Assembly: GCA_963575645.1 (NCBI GenBank)
Contig: OY754468.1
Location: 27,056,465 to 27,120,464 of the forward strand
Source: Xanthostigma xanthostigma
Lineage: Eukaryota > Arthropoda > Insecta > Raphidioptera > Raphidiidae
Reading direction: 5' to 3'
Length of the DNA: 64,000 nt
Positions 22,941-34,681 of the stretch are shown here, piece by piece. The position numbers were made by a program, and so were the translations under genes. A model generated the notes under the pieces. The model made no database searches. It worked only from the letters and a program-made list of their open reading frames with translations, and was not told the DNA's origin. Each line of letters begins with the position of its first letter. Position 1 is the stretch's first letter.

Positions 22941-23687
22941 GGTACGTCCAAGATGCAAGCTGGTAGTCAGGTAGTCAGACGCTGGTTTTCTGAGTCAGAC
23001 AGTCGGCGTGCATAAAATCCTTTATTGCTAAATCGGAATGGCCATAATGCACCAGCGCGCAGTTTTCCGGCGCACCGGCTCTCTGACTCAGATATTTACC
23101 GGTATGAATTGTACATTCTGGTTTCAGACAACCTGCGTCTAACAGTGTTGTTTTTAGGTGCTATAAAATATGGATATCGAGGATTTTATTTCAAAAAAGG
23201 GTTTTGTGGAATTTGGCCCAGTTCTTCGTAAGCCTGTGTTCAATTTTTGACAAAATAAAGTAAAAAGTATACGGACTCATTCGGAAATATTAAAAAAATC
23301 GGTTTTCGTCGGCAAGTAATTGCGGAAAAAGGTGTTTGTACTCCCCGTAAATCGACCTTAATTTATTAATTGGATGTATTTCACTTTTAAAAGGTTTTAA
23401 TTTAGATGTAACATTGTCACCAAGCAGCAACAAAGCTGCAATATTTAAAGAATATTTAAATTCTTAGCTTTTAATTTGATTTTAATTTGACTATTCACAT
23501 GTATACTTAGTATAGCTAGGTGAAATATTATTATTATTATCAATCTGTACTGTTAGCTCTATAATTATTTAATATGTCTGCGCCGATAACCAGCTTTCAT
23601 ATTGGCCACACCCAACGCCGCTTGGAGTCAGACAGTCAGACGCCGAAAATCTGAATCTGACTACCAGCTTGCATCTTGGACGTACCC
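22941..23687. mobile_element. DNA element with about 30-bp terminal inverted repeats
   Basis: The left end GGTACGTCCAAGATGCAAGC, then TGGTAGTCAG, matches the right end CTGACTACCAGCTTGCATCT, then TGGACGTACC, exactly in reverse complement. Further in, both sides have CAGACAGTC and CGGCG words. Flanks give no clear target duplication. No transposase motif; superfamily not assigned. Confidence 0.75.
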
Positions 23688-23917
23688 TTGGTCCGACAAC
23701 GCGGCAAAAACGAGTGTGACGTCGTTTTTTTAAGCTTTGTATCCATGGTAACTTTGATAGTACGTATAATATTTTTAAATTCTATGTAACTTTGAAATTA
23801 TGAGGAAAAAAATAAACTAAACGTAGTTTCGTGATAAAACTTCTATGTGAATTTTTCATTTAGTAAAAAAAATGAAAAAATCCAATTGCCTTTTTTGTCA
23901 ATAGAAAAGCCGTCAAC

Positions 23918-24253
23918 ACTCGCTATAATGAGTCGGTGAAGGGGATCTTCAAGAGGTACTCAACTTTGACTAGTAGATCCGTTAAAAAACTTCGATGCGC
24001 ATGTGCGCAAAATCTCGTGTTAAAATGAAGATATTTTAGACCTGATAGTATTGGACGAACTTAGAGACGCCAAAGATGAAGTGGAAAACGATGGGTTTTA
24101 TATGATGCAGAAACTCTTCAGTTATGAGATATGGAATTTATTCAACTATTTCAAATAAATAGGCGTCTTGTTTATTGAAATAATTACGCTTTATATAAGA
24201 ACACAAAATTGGTTACCGCTTGAAGATCCTCCACCGACTCATAACAGCGAGTG
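23918..24253. mobile_element. MITE with about 22-bp terminal inverted repeats
   Basis: CACTCGCTATAATGAGTCGG, then TG.., on the left matches CACCGACTCATAACAGCGAGTG-like sequence on the right with few differences; the GATCTTCAAG/CTTGAAGATC blocks inside also pair. A short open stretch within is not supported as coding. Confidence 0.65.
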
Positions 24254-25011
24254 CTAGCAAGTTAACGACATCGTTATTATAAGGAAAAATTACGGACGAG
24301 ACATATAGATAGGCTCCTGTTTATTTTTCATGAACTAGCGTTCACACGTTCATTTAATGTTCTTTTACATGAATCATTAAGAATGATTAGTTGAAAATGG
24401 CCTGAGGGAACTGGGTTTTAAAAATATTGTACCTATAGGTGCGAAGAATAATTTGAAAATATTTTTTGCGTAAGTATATCTGTTGCTTGTTGTTACTTGC
24501 AAATTTAATATTTTGTTATCTCTCTTTGCACCAATAAAATAATAACTGGTAAAATACAATATAAAATAATAACCTATTATCATTTCCTTTATTGCATAGT
24601 ATGTTAGTAAATATAATCTAATATGTCAACTATAAATATACTACAAGTAGATGGTCGAAAACTGGTCCTTTTGCCTTACTTTACCTATTTTAACACTTTC
24701 AAATAGTTTTAAACTTTTATATTCACTTTGAGATTCCAGACTAATTTTTTTTTAAGTAAGCTCTTAAATTTGAAACCTATTTTTCTGCACACCTAGTATG
24801 AAACAGAGCAGCTGAAAATAGTACTATGCAAACATAATATATTATTATCAGCTGTTATATTTTATTTCCGGTGTGTACTATTTAAGGCAAAACATTATCT
24901 AGAAATAACATTTATTCGAATTATTACATTATATTTTTTTATTTGTCCTCATGATATATATTCATTAATTGAAAATGTAACACTTTCAGGTAGATTGTGT
25001 CTAGTGGCGTA

Positions 25012-25097
25012 ATGGGTTATATTACGGCGAGCTGTGGCATTACTTTTAAAACGAGAGCCAGCTAGTTTTAATAGTCCCACGAACCGTAATACCACTA
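25012..25097. mobile_element. Very small inverted-repeat element
   Basis: TAGTGGCGTAATGGGTTATA on the left and CCGTAATACCACTA on the right pair with few mismatches, and CGAGCTGTGG/CCCACGAACC-like blocks lie inside. ACGGACGAGACATA follows at 25095 and also occurs at 24291, which may mark a shared target or a second repeat. Confidence 0.5.
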
Positions 25098-27808
25098 CGG
25101 ACGAGACATACTTATATGGTATTTCTTACACTCACCTCATATTAAATAGCTGTTTTTCACTTCATTTTCAATAATTTTGACAGGTCATGTTTGAACAAAC
25201 GTCAGTTCTAATACTAGGTTATAAAAGAAAAAAAAACATTTAACAGACAAACATTGATATACTATGGAATTGGTATAGCGAAACCCGTTTTTTTTTACTT
25301 TATCGCACTAGTGTGTAAAGCAGCTATTTTATATGGAGCAGTGCAAAATGTTTTTTACATACCAGCCATCAGAAGTTCTTAGTTTCAAAAATGTGATCAG
25401 AAAGCTCGAAGCACCGAACCTCTATATTCAAAACTAATTCTGAGGAAAAGAGATTTTCTAGTAGATTCTATACTCTTTAGAAAATAGAGTTTAGAAATTA
25501 GACCCTCCATTTGTGAAAATGATATAGCCAGGATCAGTCCTAAGATTGTTGTAATTATTTGATTTAACATTTGTATTCATGTAAATATTTAAAATTAACC
25601 CGATACACCGAGCCGTAACTAGCTTTTTTAGGGCCTTGGGCAAGACCTTCACTATACTAAATTTTATGAACAAAATTAAGCTACTTATTTCCTCAAAATT
25701 ATAGTTTTAACTGGTAGTACAACAAGTAAAAAACAAATTTTGGAGCTAAAAAAATTGTGCTAAGTACTTTTTCACTGATTTCTACGAACAATTTTTAAAT
25801 TTACATGTCAATTCTTTTATATTCATATATCTTTAATTTTGCTTTTGTAGAAGCTTAATAAGCACAAATTTGCTAGACGCTCTTGACTTACGATGCTTCT
25901 CACCCATGTCTTTATTAGCCTGGGGGTCATTTCTACAGTGCATGTTATTGGCGGAATTATCATGTAATTTAATATGGCTCTCTTACGTGAAGAGAAACAT
26001 TTAGTTTCTGCGAAATCATTATTTTTCTATCATATGTTTGCCACAATCTTTGCTTTTCCACAAACCAAACCACGTTCTTGCTTCCGATTCCAAATTTTCA
26101 ATATTATAAAACTGATATTTCTTGACAAAAACAATTTTTTCCATATTTTTCAGCAGGTTAAGACAAAGTTAATATTTTCATATTTTGCTACTAATTTATA
26201 AGTTTGACTACACCAAAATCTAGAGGGGTGGGGGCTAAAGTGTCCCCTCGATTCTCGTATGAACGCCCTTTAGCGCAACTGAATTTATGTATGCAAACGT
26301 TTTCAGAAAAAAAAGATTATAAATGACCGAAAACGAATCGAATTTTTTATGTTCTGTTTTTGCCTTAACATGAATTACTTAGTTATGCCTTTTCCTCCCA
26401 CCATGCCGTAGCTAAGTGCAATGCCCATTTGTACATATAATGTACAATAATATGCATATATTACAACAATGTGGGTTTGCGTTCGTATCAAGTATTGTGG
26501 TTGATATGGCGACCCCACTAGTTTAACTTTTAGGGTTTGCTAAACGGTCAATTATTTCCTGAATCGGTGAGTAAAGGTACCAAAAATGTGTCTTCTAATT
26601 ACCATATAACTTCTATGTTAGTGTTAGATTTCATAGTGCGTTTTTTCTTATCATGTTTATTTGAACAGGTATTTAAAAATTCAATAATTATTATATATTT
26701 TGTAATTATACATTCAAAAATAAAAATTTTGGAAAAATCCTTGGTCGTATTTATTTAAAAAATATTAATGATTCTTTTTCTATTTAATAGAGCACAGATT
26801 CAGAGTCATTTCACGTAAATTATACTTAAATCAGTTCAGTAGTTTTTTAATATATTAATAGTTTTTAGTTTCGTAATCAGATATAAAAAAGTTAAATAAA
26901 AAATATTTTTTTAACAATTTTTGACCATTGAACCTTCTCCAAAAAAAGGAGAACAATAATAAGGTCGACGCCAATGAATTTCCGAGTAGCTACTGAGAAT
27001 AATTACTAGCATAGAATCTGTATCTTTTTATTGGTTGTTACATACAGTACGTGGTATGTCCGAAAGGGCAGCGGGAGAGTAGAATTTTTTTTAAATCACG
27101 GATGAAATTCGTTGCAAAATCAAAAGTGTACAATCCGCAAGTTGTTTTATTACCCTGTCAACACACAGTCTTATCGATTTTTGCAAAGAGCTATTCTAAA
27201 GTGTTAAAAGACTCAGAGATTAATCGAAATACTAAAACAATCAGAAATAAAAAAACATTTATGAGAGGGGTTCGGCTCAAAAATTTGCCCGTGACATCCA
27301 GCCTATATTAAGAGTTGTGGGTTTTCCGGAATATTTTCCAAACCAATAAATTAATAAAGTATTGTAAAATTAAACTCTCGTTCACAGAGGCTACAAGTAT
27401 ACAAAACTGGAGTATTTTCATCAACTCTGGATGTGATACCCTTTTAAGTTGGTAGAAATAAGTGATTCATTTTCTGTGAGTGCTCTCTTATTATGAAATA
27501 GAATGAATTGACTTGTTATGGGTTGCTAATTAAATAATATTAAAATATTAAGTAAAACAGTAGCAAACTTTAGTCATGTGGATTACGAACCTGTAGTTTT
27601 TGTTTAAATGGTACTGAAATTAACTAATAAAGGAAAATATGGAAAATTCAAACATGTCCTACAAAAATAACTAAAAAATTGCCTTTTTGATATTGAAAAT
27701 TTTCCAGAAAATATAGTGGAAATTTTTCATCCCCACATGACTACCCATATTACAAAGGTAATATGTTCATAAATGCTCGTATACTTTATAGGATACTGCT
27801 TATAGAGT
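25098..27808. other. AT-rich stretch, nothing recognised
   Basis: Several G/C-rich motifs resembling hAT subterminal sequence (AGCCGTAACTAGC near 25611, GGGGTGGGGGCTAAAG near 26225) occur, but without paired ends. The open frame at 27051-27311 (86 codons, basic) has no motif I recognise and no exon-like composition. Confidence 0.35.
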
Positions 27809-30764
27809 AAGATCCCAGAGCCGCCAGACATAACCTATTTTTAAATAAATGAAACCTTACGTATTGAGTAGTGTTTTATGTACTTAGAACGTTTCGCGTA
27901 CCTCCATCATTGAGTCTGTGACAAATGTACAGGTACCAGGTGACTAAAAATAAGGGTAACTTTACTTATTTTTAAATGGCTGATATTTATATATGTTTTG
28001 TAAAATATCACTATAAATTAGTATCCAGTATCGCCAGACACCTTCCGATGACCACAACTTCTGACAGACGCTTTAAAGCTGACAGAAAAATGAATGAACT
28101 TTACTTATTTTTAAATGCTTGATTTTTATATATGTTATTCAGACAACTATTACAAAATTACATTTCGACAGCCAGACAAATTGGAATGACCAAACACCCC
28201 CCCAGATGTAAAAAATAGGTCAGCCATGTGCGCACAACACATACTGTATTTCAGATATATTTTTTCTTTTGTTGCTCATTCGCAAGGGTCTTCGATGGAG
28301 ACCTTAACCCTGAATTTGCGCATTCTCCAAATTGCCCCGTCCACCGCCATCTTGGATTTTGTTTTTTTTCTTCAATTGCTCATATCTCGCGTTCTAATAA
28401 TCCCACAGCAATCGTTCTGGGGTCGTTGGACTCGTTAGGATTTACTCTTTAATTGAATGTCTATCAAGTAAAACTCTCCAATGTACTGGAAAAAAGTTAT
28501 TAGCGTCCAAAGTTATAAGTTCTTTGCCAAAAGTTCTTGCGCCCAGTTTTTTCGCACGCATCTCTTTCCAGTGCATCTGACACCCACACCGACAGTTTAC
28601 TATTTAAAGTAGACCCAATTTCCAGTATTTAAAAAAAATTCATCCCGATCGGTTGATCCCTCGCCCACCAATCCACTTAAAATAAATCAACCGTCGATTT
28701 TCTCAACGTGATAAATAGCAGAAAAATAGTAGTAATCGAAGAAAAATACAGTAGAAAAAATCTGGCTTGGGCAAGGTAGGTAAAAAAATTCATTAAGTGG
28801 CCTAAAAGTGATATTTCAAGATTTAAGCAGTTAAAAAAAAATTTTCCGAGAACATAAAAAATATCACGTTGTAGTGTTTAAAAAGACAAAAAAAATGAGC
28901 TTTGTAGACTTTAAATCGGCTGAAAATTGTTGGCAGAAAAAATTAAAAACGACGAAAAAGTGCCATTTTTCACAATTTAATTGCCAGGGCCCATTCCATC
29001 GTAGAGACTTCGTTCAAGGCTTAAATTGTAGCATTTGGTGGCTACTATATTAGGACAAAATTTTGTTAAAATCCATACGCAAGTTTTTGCGTTATTCCCG
29101 TTTGGACGGGGCAATTTGGAGAATGCGCAAATTCAGGGTTAAGGTCTCCATCGAAGACCCTTGCGAATGAGCAACAAAAGAAAAAATGTATCTGAAATAC
29201 AGTATGTGTTGTGCGCACATGGCTGACCTATTTATTACGTCTGGGGGGGTGTTTGGTCATTCCAATTTGTCTGGCTGTTAAATTATAATTTTGTAATAGT
29301 TGTCTCAATAACATAATATATAAAAATCAAGCATTTAAAAATAAGTAAAGTTCATTCATTTTTCTGTCAGCTTTAAAGCGTCTGTCACAAGTTGTGGTCA
29401 TCGGAAGGTGTCTGGCGATACTGGATACTAATTTATAGTGATATTTTACAAAACATATATAAATATCAGCCATTTAAATTTAAGTAAAGTTACCCTTATT
29501 TTTAGTCACCTTTGTGGAAAGGGAATAACGTAATGCGCGTTTAACTCCGTTTGAGGGTGGTTTTTGGCCGTTTTGGAGGGTTGCTTAACCCTAAACTGAA
29601 ATTTTCACCACCGTGTTTCGCATCCTTGATAATAGGGGGGGGGGGTAATCCCGTTTCGGCTCAAAATATTTACATGTTCGTCCGACTCACAACACACCAC
29701 TATTGATCTGAGTTATAAATTTAAGTAAAAATTTATGTAAAAGGCGTTTTCTTAGCACAGATTTAATGAATACGTCATTGGTCTTAATTAATTTGCATTA
29801 TATTAGTTACAAAAGCGAGAAATGCAGCGCGAAGCGCGAGTATTAGAGGCTTCAAAATAGCACGAAATGAATAGCGCAACTTCGAGCGTGGATTGGTGGG
29901 CGAGGGATCAACCGATCGGGATGAATTTTTTTTAAATACTGGAAATTGGGTCTACTTTAAATAGTAAACTGTCGGTGTGGGTGTCAGATGCACTGGAAAG
30001 AGATGCGTGCGGAAAAACTGGGCGCAAGAACTTTTGGCAAAGAACTTATAACTTTGGACGCTAATAACTTTTTTCCAGTACATTGGAGAGTTTTACTTGA
30101 TAGACATTCAATTAAAGAGTAAATCCTAACGAGTCCAACGACCCCAGAACGATTGCTGTGGGATTATTAGAACGCGAGATATGAGCAATTGAAGAAAAAA
30201 AACAAAATCCAAGATGGCGGTGGACGGGGCAATTTGGAGAATGCGCAAATTCAGGGTTAAGGTCTCCATCGAAGACCCTTGCGAATGAGCAACAAAAGAA
30301 AAAATATATCTGAAATACAGTATGTGTTGTGCGCACATGGCTGACCTATTTTTTACATCTGGGGGGGTGTTTGGTCATTCCAATTTGTCTGGCTGTCGAA
30401 ATGTAATTTTGTAATAGTTGTCTGAATAACATATATAAAAATCAAGCATTTAAAAATAAGTAAAGTTCATTCATTTTTCTGTCAGCTTTAAAGCGTCTGT
30501 CAGAAGTTGTGGTCATCGGAAGGTGTCTGGCGATACTGGATACTAATTTATAGTGATATTTTACAAAACATATATAAATATCAGCCATTTAAAAATAAGT
30601 AAAGTTACCCTTATTTTTAGTCACCTTTGTCACCTGGTACCTGTACATTTGTCACAGACTCAATGATGGAGGTACGCGAAACGTTCTAAGTACATAAAAC
30701 ACTACTCAATACGTAAGGTTTCATTTATTTAAAAATAGGTTATGTCTGGCGGCTCTGGGATCTT
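27809..30764. mobile_element. Giant foldback: 2.96-kb inverted repeat with nearly identical arms
   Basis: Left arm 27809-28676 and right arm 29888-30764 are reverse complements with very few differences (arms 868 and 877 bp). Outer edges are AAGATCCCAGAGCCGCCAG and its complement; inner edges are CGCCCACCAATCCAC and its complement. Short frames at 28226-28452 and 30112-30338 encode identical peptides, so that part of the arms is identical at protein level. The spacer 28677-29887 contains a third, partial inverted copy (29103-29515) of the outer part of the arm. No transposase is visible. A foldback or long-terminal-repeat DNA transposon is likely; class unknown. Confidence 0.85.
29103..29515. 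repeat. Third partial copy of the foldback arm
   Basis: From GGACGGGGCAATTTGGAGAA to TTTTTAGTCACCTTTGTGG this matches the right arm in the same orientation (and so the left arm inverted), with small differences such as TTATTACGTC for TTTTTACATC near 29230. It is bounded by CGTTATTCCCGTTT before it and GGGAATAACG after it, a short inverted pair not present in the arms. Confidence 0.75.
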
Positions 30765-30774
30765 GGGCTATTAC

Positions 30775-31101
30775 TAGAGCTGTAACAAACCGTATGTATT
30801 CGTTACTGAGTAACGGGTACATCGTCTGACTCGAAGTACAAATTCATTTCGTTACTCGCATTTGTCTTATTCATGTCAGTTCGACTCGTTTGATGCGGTT
30901 ATACGTTATACGAACGAAGTCATATCGTATCACGTATGCGACGCGCCTCGATGCGATGGTACATGCTTGATGCTGTTAGTACACGATTGTATGTCGTATG
31001 AAAAGTAACGAGTAACGTAACGATACGAAAGTAACGGGTACTGGTTCTTTAAGTAACGAATACATACGGGTACACAATTTCTCGTTACTTTTACAGCTCT
31101 A
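30775..31101. mobile_element. hAT-like MITE with GTAACG subterminal repeats
   Basis: TAGAGCTGTAACAAACCGTA at the left and TTACAGCTCTA at the right are terminal repeats. GTAACG/CGTTAC words recur near both ends, as is usual in subterminal regions of hAT elements. A second copy, inverted, is at 33007-33339. Flanking 8-mers match in only their last four bases, so the duplication is not clear here. Confidence 0.75.
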
Positions 31102-32095
31102 CTGCTTACTTTCTGAAATTTGTGTTACATCATTACCTTCAAACTGATACTGTTTAATGTTTATCACTTCGGTAGAATAGTTTTTTTTGAAAGCCCAATA
31201 TTTATTAATATTTTGTTGTATTCTTTTGCAATCGTTTGTCAATTCGTGTGTAACTTTCTCATCCCTATTTAATCGGTGGCACACTGTTATCATTCAATTC
31301 GCATACAACGCTCACATTTTGTTATTTACGTTTTGTTTTATAGCTTTCAAGTAAATTGACAAGTTGTCAAACTAAAACACGTTAATTAAATAAAAGAATT
31401 GGCATTAACATTAATTAGTGTTCGTATATTTCCGTTATTACGATCAGTTCGTTTTATCTACATTGAAAAGAGTATTTGTTTTAAAAAGTACAACTTTATG
31501 TTCTTATTTTATCGCAGATTTGAATAAGTGAAATGTCTCATTGTTTTCGACAATTATATCCATAAAGTTTACATTTATTTTTATCAACTTTATTGAGATA
31601 TAAAACTTCAAATATTTAGCGTCAACACTACACTATTTTCGCGGTAGTGCTACGTGTAATTTATCTAAATTTGTGTAGTTTTAAATTTATTCAACTGAAA
31701 TTTTATACATAGTGTCAACAACAGGAAAAAAGTACAATATCTCGACGAGCCGCAAGAGGAATTTATATTAATATTTGTGTTGTTTAATGCCGGCAAATTG
31801 ATTCGTGAACTTTTTTGTGATACGGATTTTAGGATACTGGGAAATGTGTGAAATTTTAATAACAATTATGCCTCTCACTTTTTTAGCAGTAGAATTACGT
31901 GGAAAATTAAACCATAGATAGCCCAAACTTTTTTTTTATTCACGGCAGTTTTGTTGCACTGTTATCTGACTCAAAAAGTATATATTGATTCAATCAATAT
32001 AAGATATTCAATTTTTAGCATTCCAGCTATCATTAAATTTCTATATAACATCGAAATTGACTGTGTTTAAAAATACTGTTTTAAAGATAGTTTAA
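31102..32095. other. 5' flank of the ORF at 32096
   Basis: AT-rich DNA without inverted repeats. No clear TATA-initiator pair could be singled out. Confidence 0.35.
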
Positions 32096-32755
32096 ATGCC
32101 TGTTAAAATGATTCGCGAAATAACCGATCATAAATCAATAGCAAAAGGCAAACATAAATTAAGACTAAAAAATAGTGAACGATGCGATCCTACCATGTTT
32201 GGTAATATGATTATAACGCACCAATCGCCGGTACAAAAATGTCGCCCGGTTGAAACAGAAGTATTTGATAGCATTGATCCTATTAGCTGGAGTTTCGATT
32301 ACGCGAATAACTTAGCACATGTTCAAAGAAACTATGTATTAAACGAATTCGGACAGCATAAGTGTACGACGAAATTAAAAAATCAAATCTATTGTGAAAA
32401 CTACTTTTGTGTACCGGAATTGACGACGTGGAAGAAAAAAACTCACAAACAAAAAAAGACTGAAGGTAGTGTAAAACCGATTTGTAACCGATCAGCACCT
32501 AAAGTAATTCAAGTCGAAACTACACCGGAGGAAGCTTTAAAATTAGCAACTAAAAATAAAACATATTTGATTGATCAATTATTGATAGATATTTATGGAA
32601 GACCGTATTCGGAAGATTCGGCGAATCAGAGATTGAGGAATATTGAAAGTGACTGTACTTCCGTGACTTCAGCCAAAAGCACTGACAAGCACTCCGACGG
32701 TTTTAACTACGCTCAGTTGGAAACGAAAAGTAAGCTTCTGAAAATATTGTTTTAG
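32096..32755 (+). CDS. Hypothetical 219-residue protein, possibly with a further 3' exon
   Basis: This is the longest complete ORF outside mobile elements. It begins at an ATG preceded by TTTAA and encodes a polar, Lys-rich protein. Visible segments are KGKHKLRLKN near residue 18, a Cys-containing middle (QHKCTTKLKNQIYCENYFC, about 87-105), a KKKTHKQKKT basic patch (about 112-121) and a predicted helix with YLIDQLLIDIYGRP (about 156-169). There is no signal peptide or membrane segment. Codon use is mixed but the frame has no low-complexity signature. Near the end, ACGAAAA|GTAAGC (GT at 32730-32731) is a good splice donor, so the last nine codons may be intronic read-through and the protein may continue downstream. 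Two inverted copies of one hAT-like MITE lie on either side, the right one inside a pogo-like element. I do not recognise the family. Confidence 0.6.
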   Translation: MPVKMIREITDHKSIAKGKHKLRLKNSERCDPTMFGNMIITHQSPVQKCRPVETEVFDSIDPISWSFDYANNLAHVQRNYVLNEFGQHKCTTKLKNQIYCENYFCVPELTTWKKKTHKQKKTEGSVKPICNRSAPKVIQVETTPEEALKLATKNKTYLIDQLLIDIYGRPYSEDSANQRLRNIESDCTSVTSAKSTDKHSDGFNYAQLETKSKLLKILF

Positions 32756-32830
32756 CATTAACTTAATTATATCAGTAGAGCTAATAATTAATGGGTGGTT
32801 TGTAAGAATAGAGTTTGTATGGAGCGTCTA

Positions 32831-33725
32831 CAGTAGAATTCCGATAGAGCGACGGTAAAGGGACCGGCGATATTACGTCGTACTAACCGAACGACGCGAC
32901 GTACAAAACGGCCTGACATTTTCACGGGCTACTTTGTATTTATTTTTCTTGATTGTTAAATGAGACACATCTAATTCCTTCGCAGAAGTCACATTCGAAT
33001 CACCAGTAGAGCTGTAAAAGTAATGAGAAATTGTGTACCCGTATGTATTCGTTACTTAAAGAACCAGTACCCGTTACTTTCGTATCGTTACGTTACTCGT
33101 TACTTTTCATACGACGTACAATCAAGCATGTACCATCGCTTTGAGGCGCGTCGCATACGTGATACGGTATGACTTCGTTCGTATAACTTATAACCGCATC
33201 AAACGAGTCGAACTGACATGGATACGACAAATACGAGTAACGAAATGAATTTGTAAGTAACGATTTGTTACTTCGAGTCAGACGATGTACCCGTTACTCA
33301 GTAACGAATACATACGGTTTGTTACAACTTACAGCTCTAATTACCAGCTTCTAAATGTTGTATTACACACTTTTTTACACACTTTTTTCTTCAAATTAAA
33401 ATCCGTTGACACAAAAGGTGACAAAATACGAAGTGATTTATTCGGGAATAAGAAAACGTGCATCTGAGTAGGAAGGTAGTGGGGGCGGCAAGATAATGCA
33501 AAGTATTTATCCTTGAAATTTTGAATTTTTTGAGACGCGCGTCATTCTAACGGGACGATTTTTAATAAATTACGTCGCTCAAAGCGGTTGGTCTCTTTAA
33601 CCGGAGTCGTACTAAACGGATATACTTTCGCATTATGTTTTATGAAAACCAAACTTGAGGCTGCATTTACGTCGGAACAAGCGGCTGGCCGTTATAAACA
33701 CAGTCGTGCTATCCGAATTCTAGTG
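32831..33725. mobile_element. Pogo-like non-autonomous element, TA duplication, interrupted by a MITE
   Basis: Begins CAGTAGAATTCCGATAGAGC and ends GTGCTATCCGAATTCTAGTG, with TA on both sides (32829-32830, 33726-33727). Interior words such as TTACGTCG and TCGTACTAA recur toward both ends. A hAT-like MITE is inserted at 33007-33339. No transposase fragment is recognisable. Confidence 0.75.
33007..33339. mobile_element. hAT-like MITE nested in the pogo-like element
   Basis: Starts TAGAGCTGTAAAAGTAATG and ends GTTACAACTTACAGCTCTA. Flanking 8-mers ATCACCAG (32999-33006) and ATTACCAG (33340-33347) differ at one position, supporting an 8-bp duplication. It is an inverted relative of 30775-31101 along its whole length. 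Confidence 0.85.
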
Positions 33726-33727
33726 TA

Positions 33728-34317
33728 TTACGTCGCTCCAACAGTTTAGAGTTTAGACGCTACGCAAATTTAGTAGTTCGTTTGCGATGCTCCCTATGGA
33801 TCAATAGGGTACATGCACAATTTTTGAAAATATTTAAAGTCAATTATTTTATCAATTATATTATTAAAAGTTATCAAACACATGAAATCATTCATTTAAA
33901 CATACTTATTGAATTAAAAAAAATATTCTTTAAGATATTTTGATTATTCAATTTGGAGCGAGATTTCTGTGACGTCATAGTCTGTCAACTAATTAAATTA
34001 TTAATGAATTTATTATTTAGCAAAAATTTAAGTAGCAAAGACTATTAAGAGTTTAATCAATTGCAATAAATATTACAAAAATTAATATTTCGTTTAAATA
34101 TAAGTTACATGCATATACCCTATTGTGAATATTCTTATTGGCAAAATTGTTAATCGACGAATGTTTTTGAGTACATAATGCAATATGCACTATACATATT
34201 ATATCGTTTTTAATGATTTTTTAAGTAAAACTTATTTTGTTACGGTTTGGTAAAATTCTTGAGTATGAAAATGTAACGAACGTGTCGCAGTATATGAAAA
34301 TATCGTATGTTATAGAT
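33728..34317. other. AT-rich stretch, nothing recognised
   Basis: No ORF, RNA gene or paired repeat seen. Confidence 0.4.
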
Positions 34318-34554
34318 CAGGCGTGGGCAAATGGCGGCCAGCGGGCCGGATCCGGCCCGCAGCGCAATTTTATCCGGCCCGCGAAGGATTTTAGGAAAAT
34401 AGTAGCGGTATAGAATGTGAATGCGGAAATAGAATGTGAGGACCTTTTTTCTGCAAATTTTTGGCCCGCGGTAAATTTTTCGTTAGCCATCCGGCCCGCG
34501 ATCAAATTTTCAGCAGCTATGTGGCCCGCCGATCAAAAGATTTGCCCGCCCCTG
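34318..34554. mobile_element. hAT-type MITE, GGCCCGC-rich, perfect 8-bp duplication
   Basis: CAGGCGTGGGCAAATGGCGG at the left and TTTGCCCGCCCCTG at the right are imperfect terminal repeats, and TTATAGAT is duplicated exactly (34310-34317, 34555-34562). CCGGCCCGC words occur several times as subterminal repeats. The CAGGGGTGGGCAAA type of end is widespread among hAT elements of animals. The minus-strand open frame across it is not a gene. Confidence 0.9.
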
Positions 34555-34584
34555 TTATAGATAAATGCTGTAGAACATTAAATT

Positions 34585-34681
34585 AAGTTGGCGTCACGGT
34601 AGAACACTTGTCTGGTAACCTACAGTTCGATCTCGGCGGTCGATGCCATTATAAATTTTTTGTTTTTTTTTTTTTTTTTTT
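34585..34681 (+). mobile_element. tRNA-like SINE fragment with T-rich tail
   Basis: TTGGCGTCACGGTAGAAC resembles a tRNA-type A box and, about 30 bp on, CAGTTCGATCTC resembles a B box (GTTCGANNC). A run of about 20 T follows near 34663-34681. The spacing fits an internal RNA polymerase III promoter of a tRNA-derived SINE, but the variable-arm region is short and no cloverleaf can be completed, so it is not a working tRNA gene. Confidence 0.5.

Noticed and set aside
28226..30338. Identical 70- and 74-residue frames in both orientations as a duplicated gene
   Set aside because: They lie in the arms of the 2.96-kb foldback, overlap each other in two frames, and show no domain; identity reflects arm identity.
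34585..34681. Functional tRNA gene
   Set aside because: Cloverleaf cannot be completed; variable-arm region is too short and acceptor ends do not pair.
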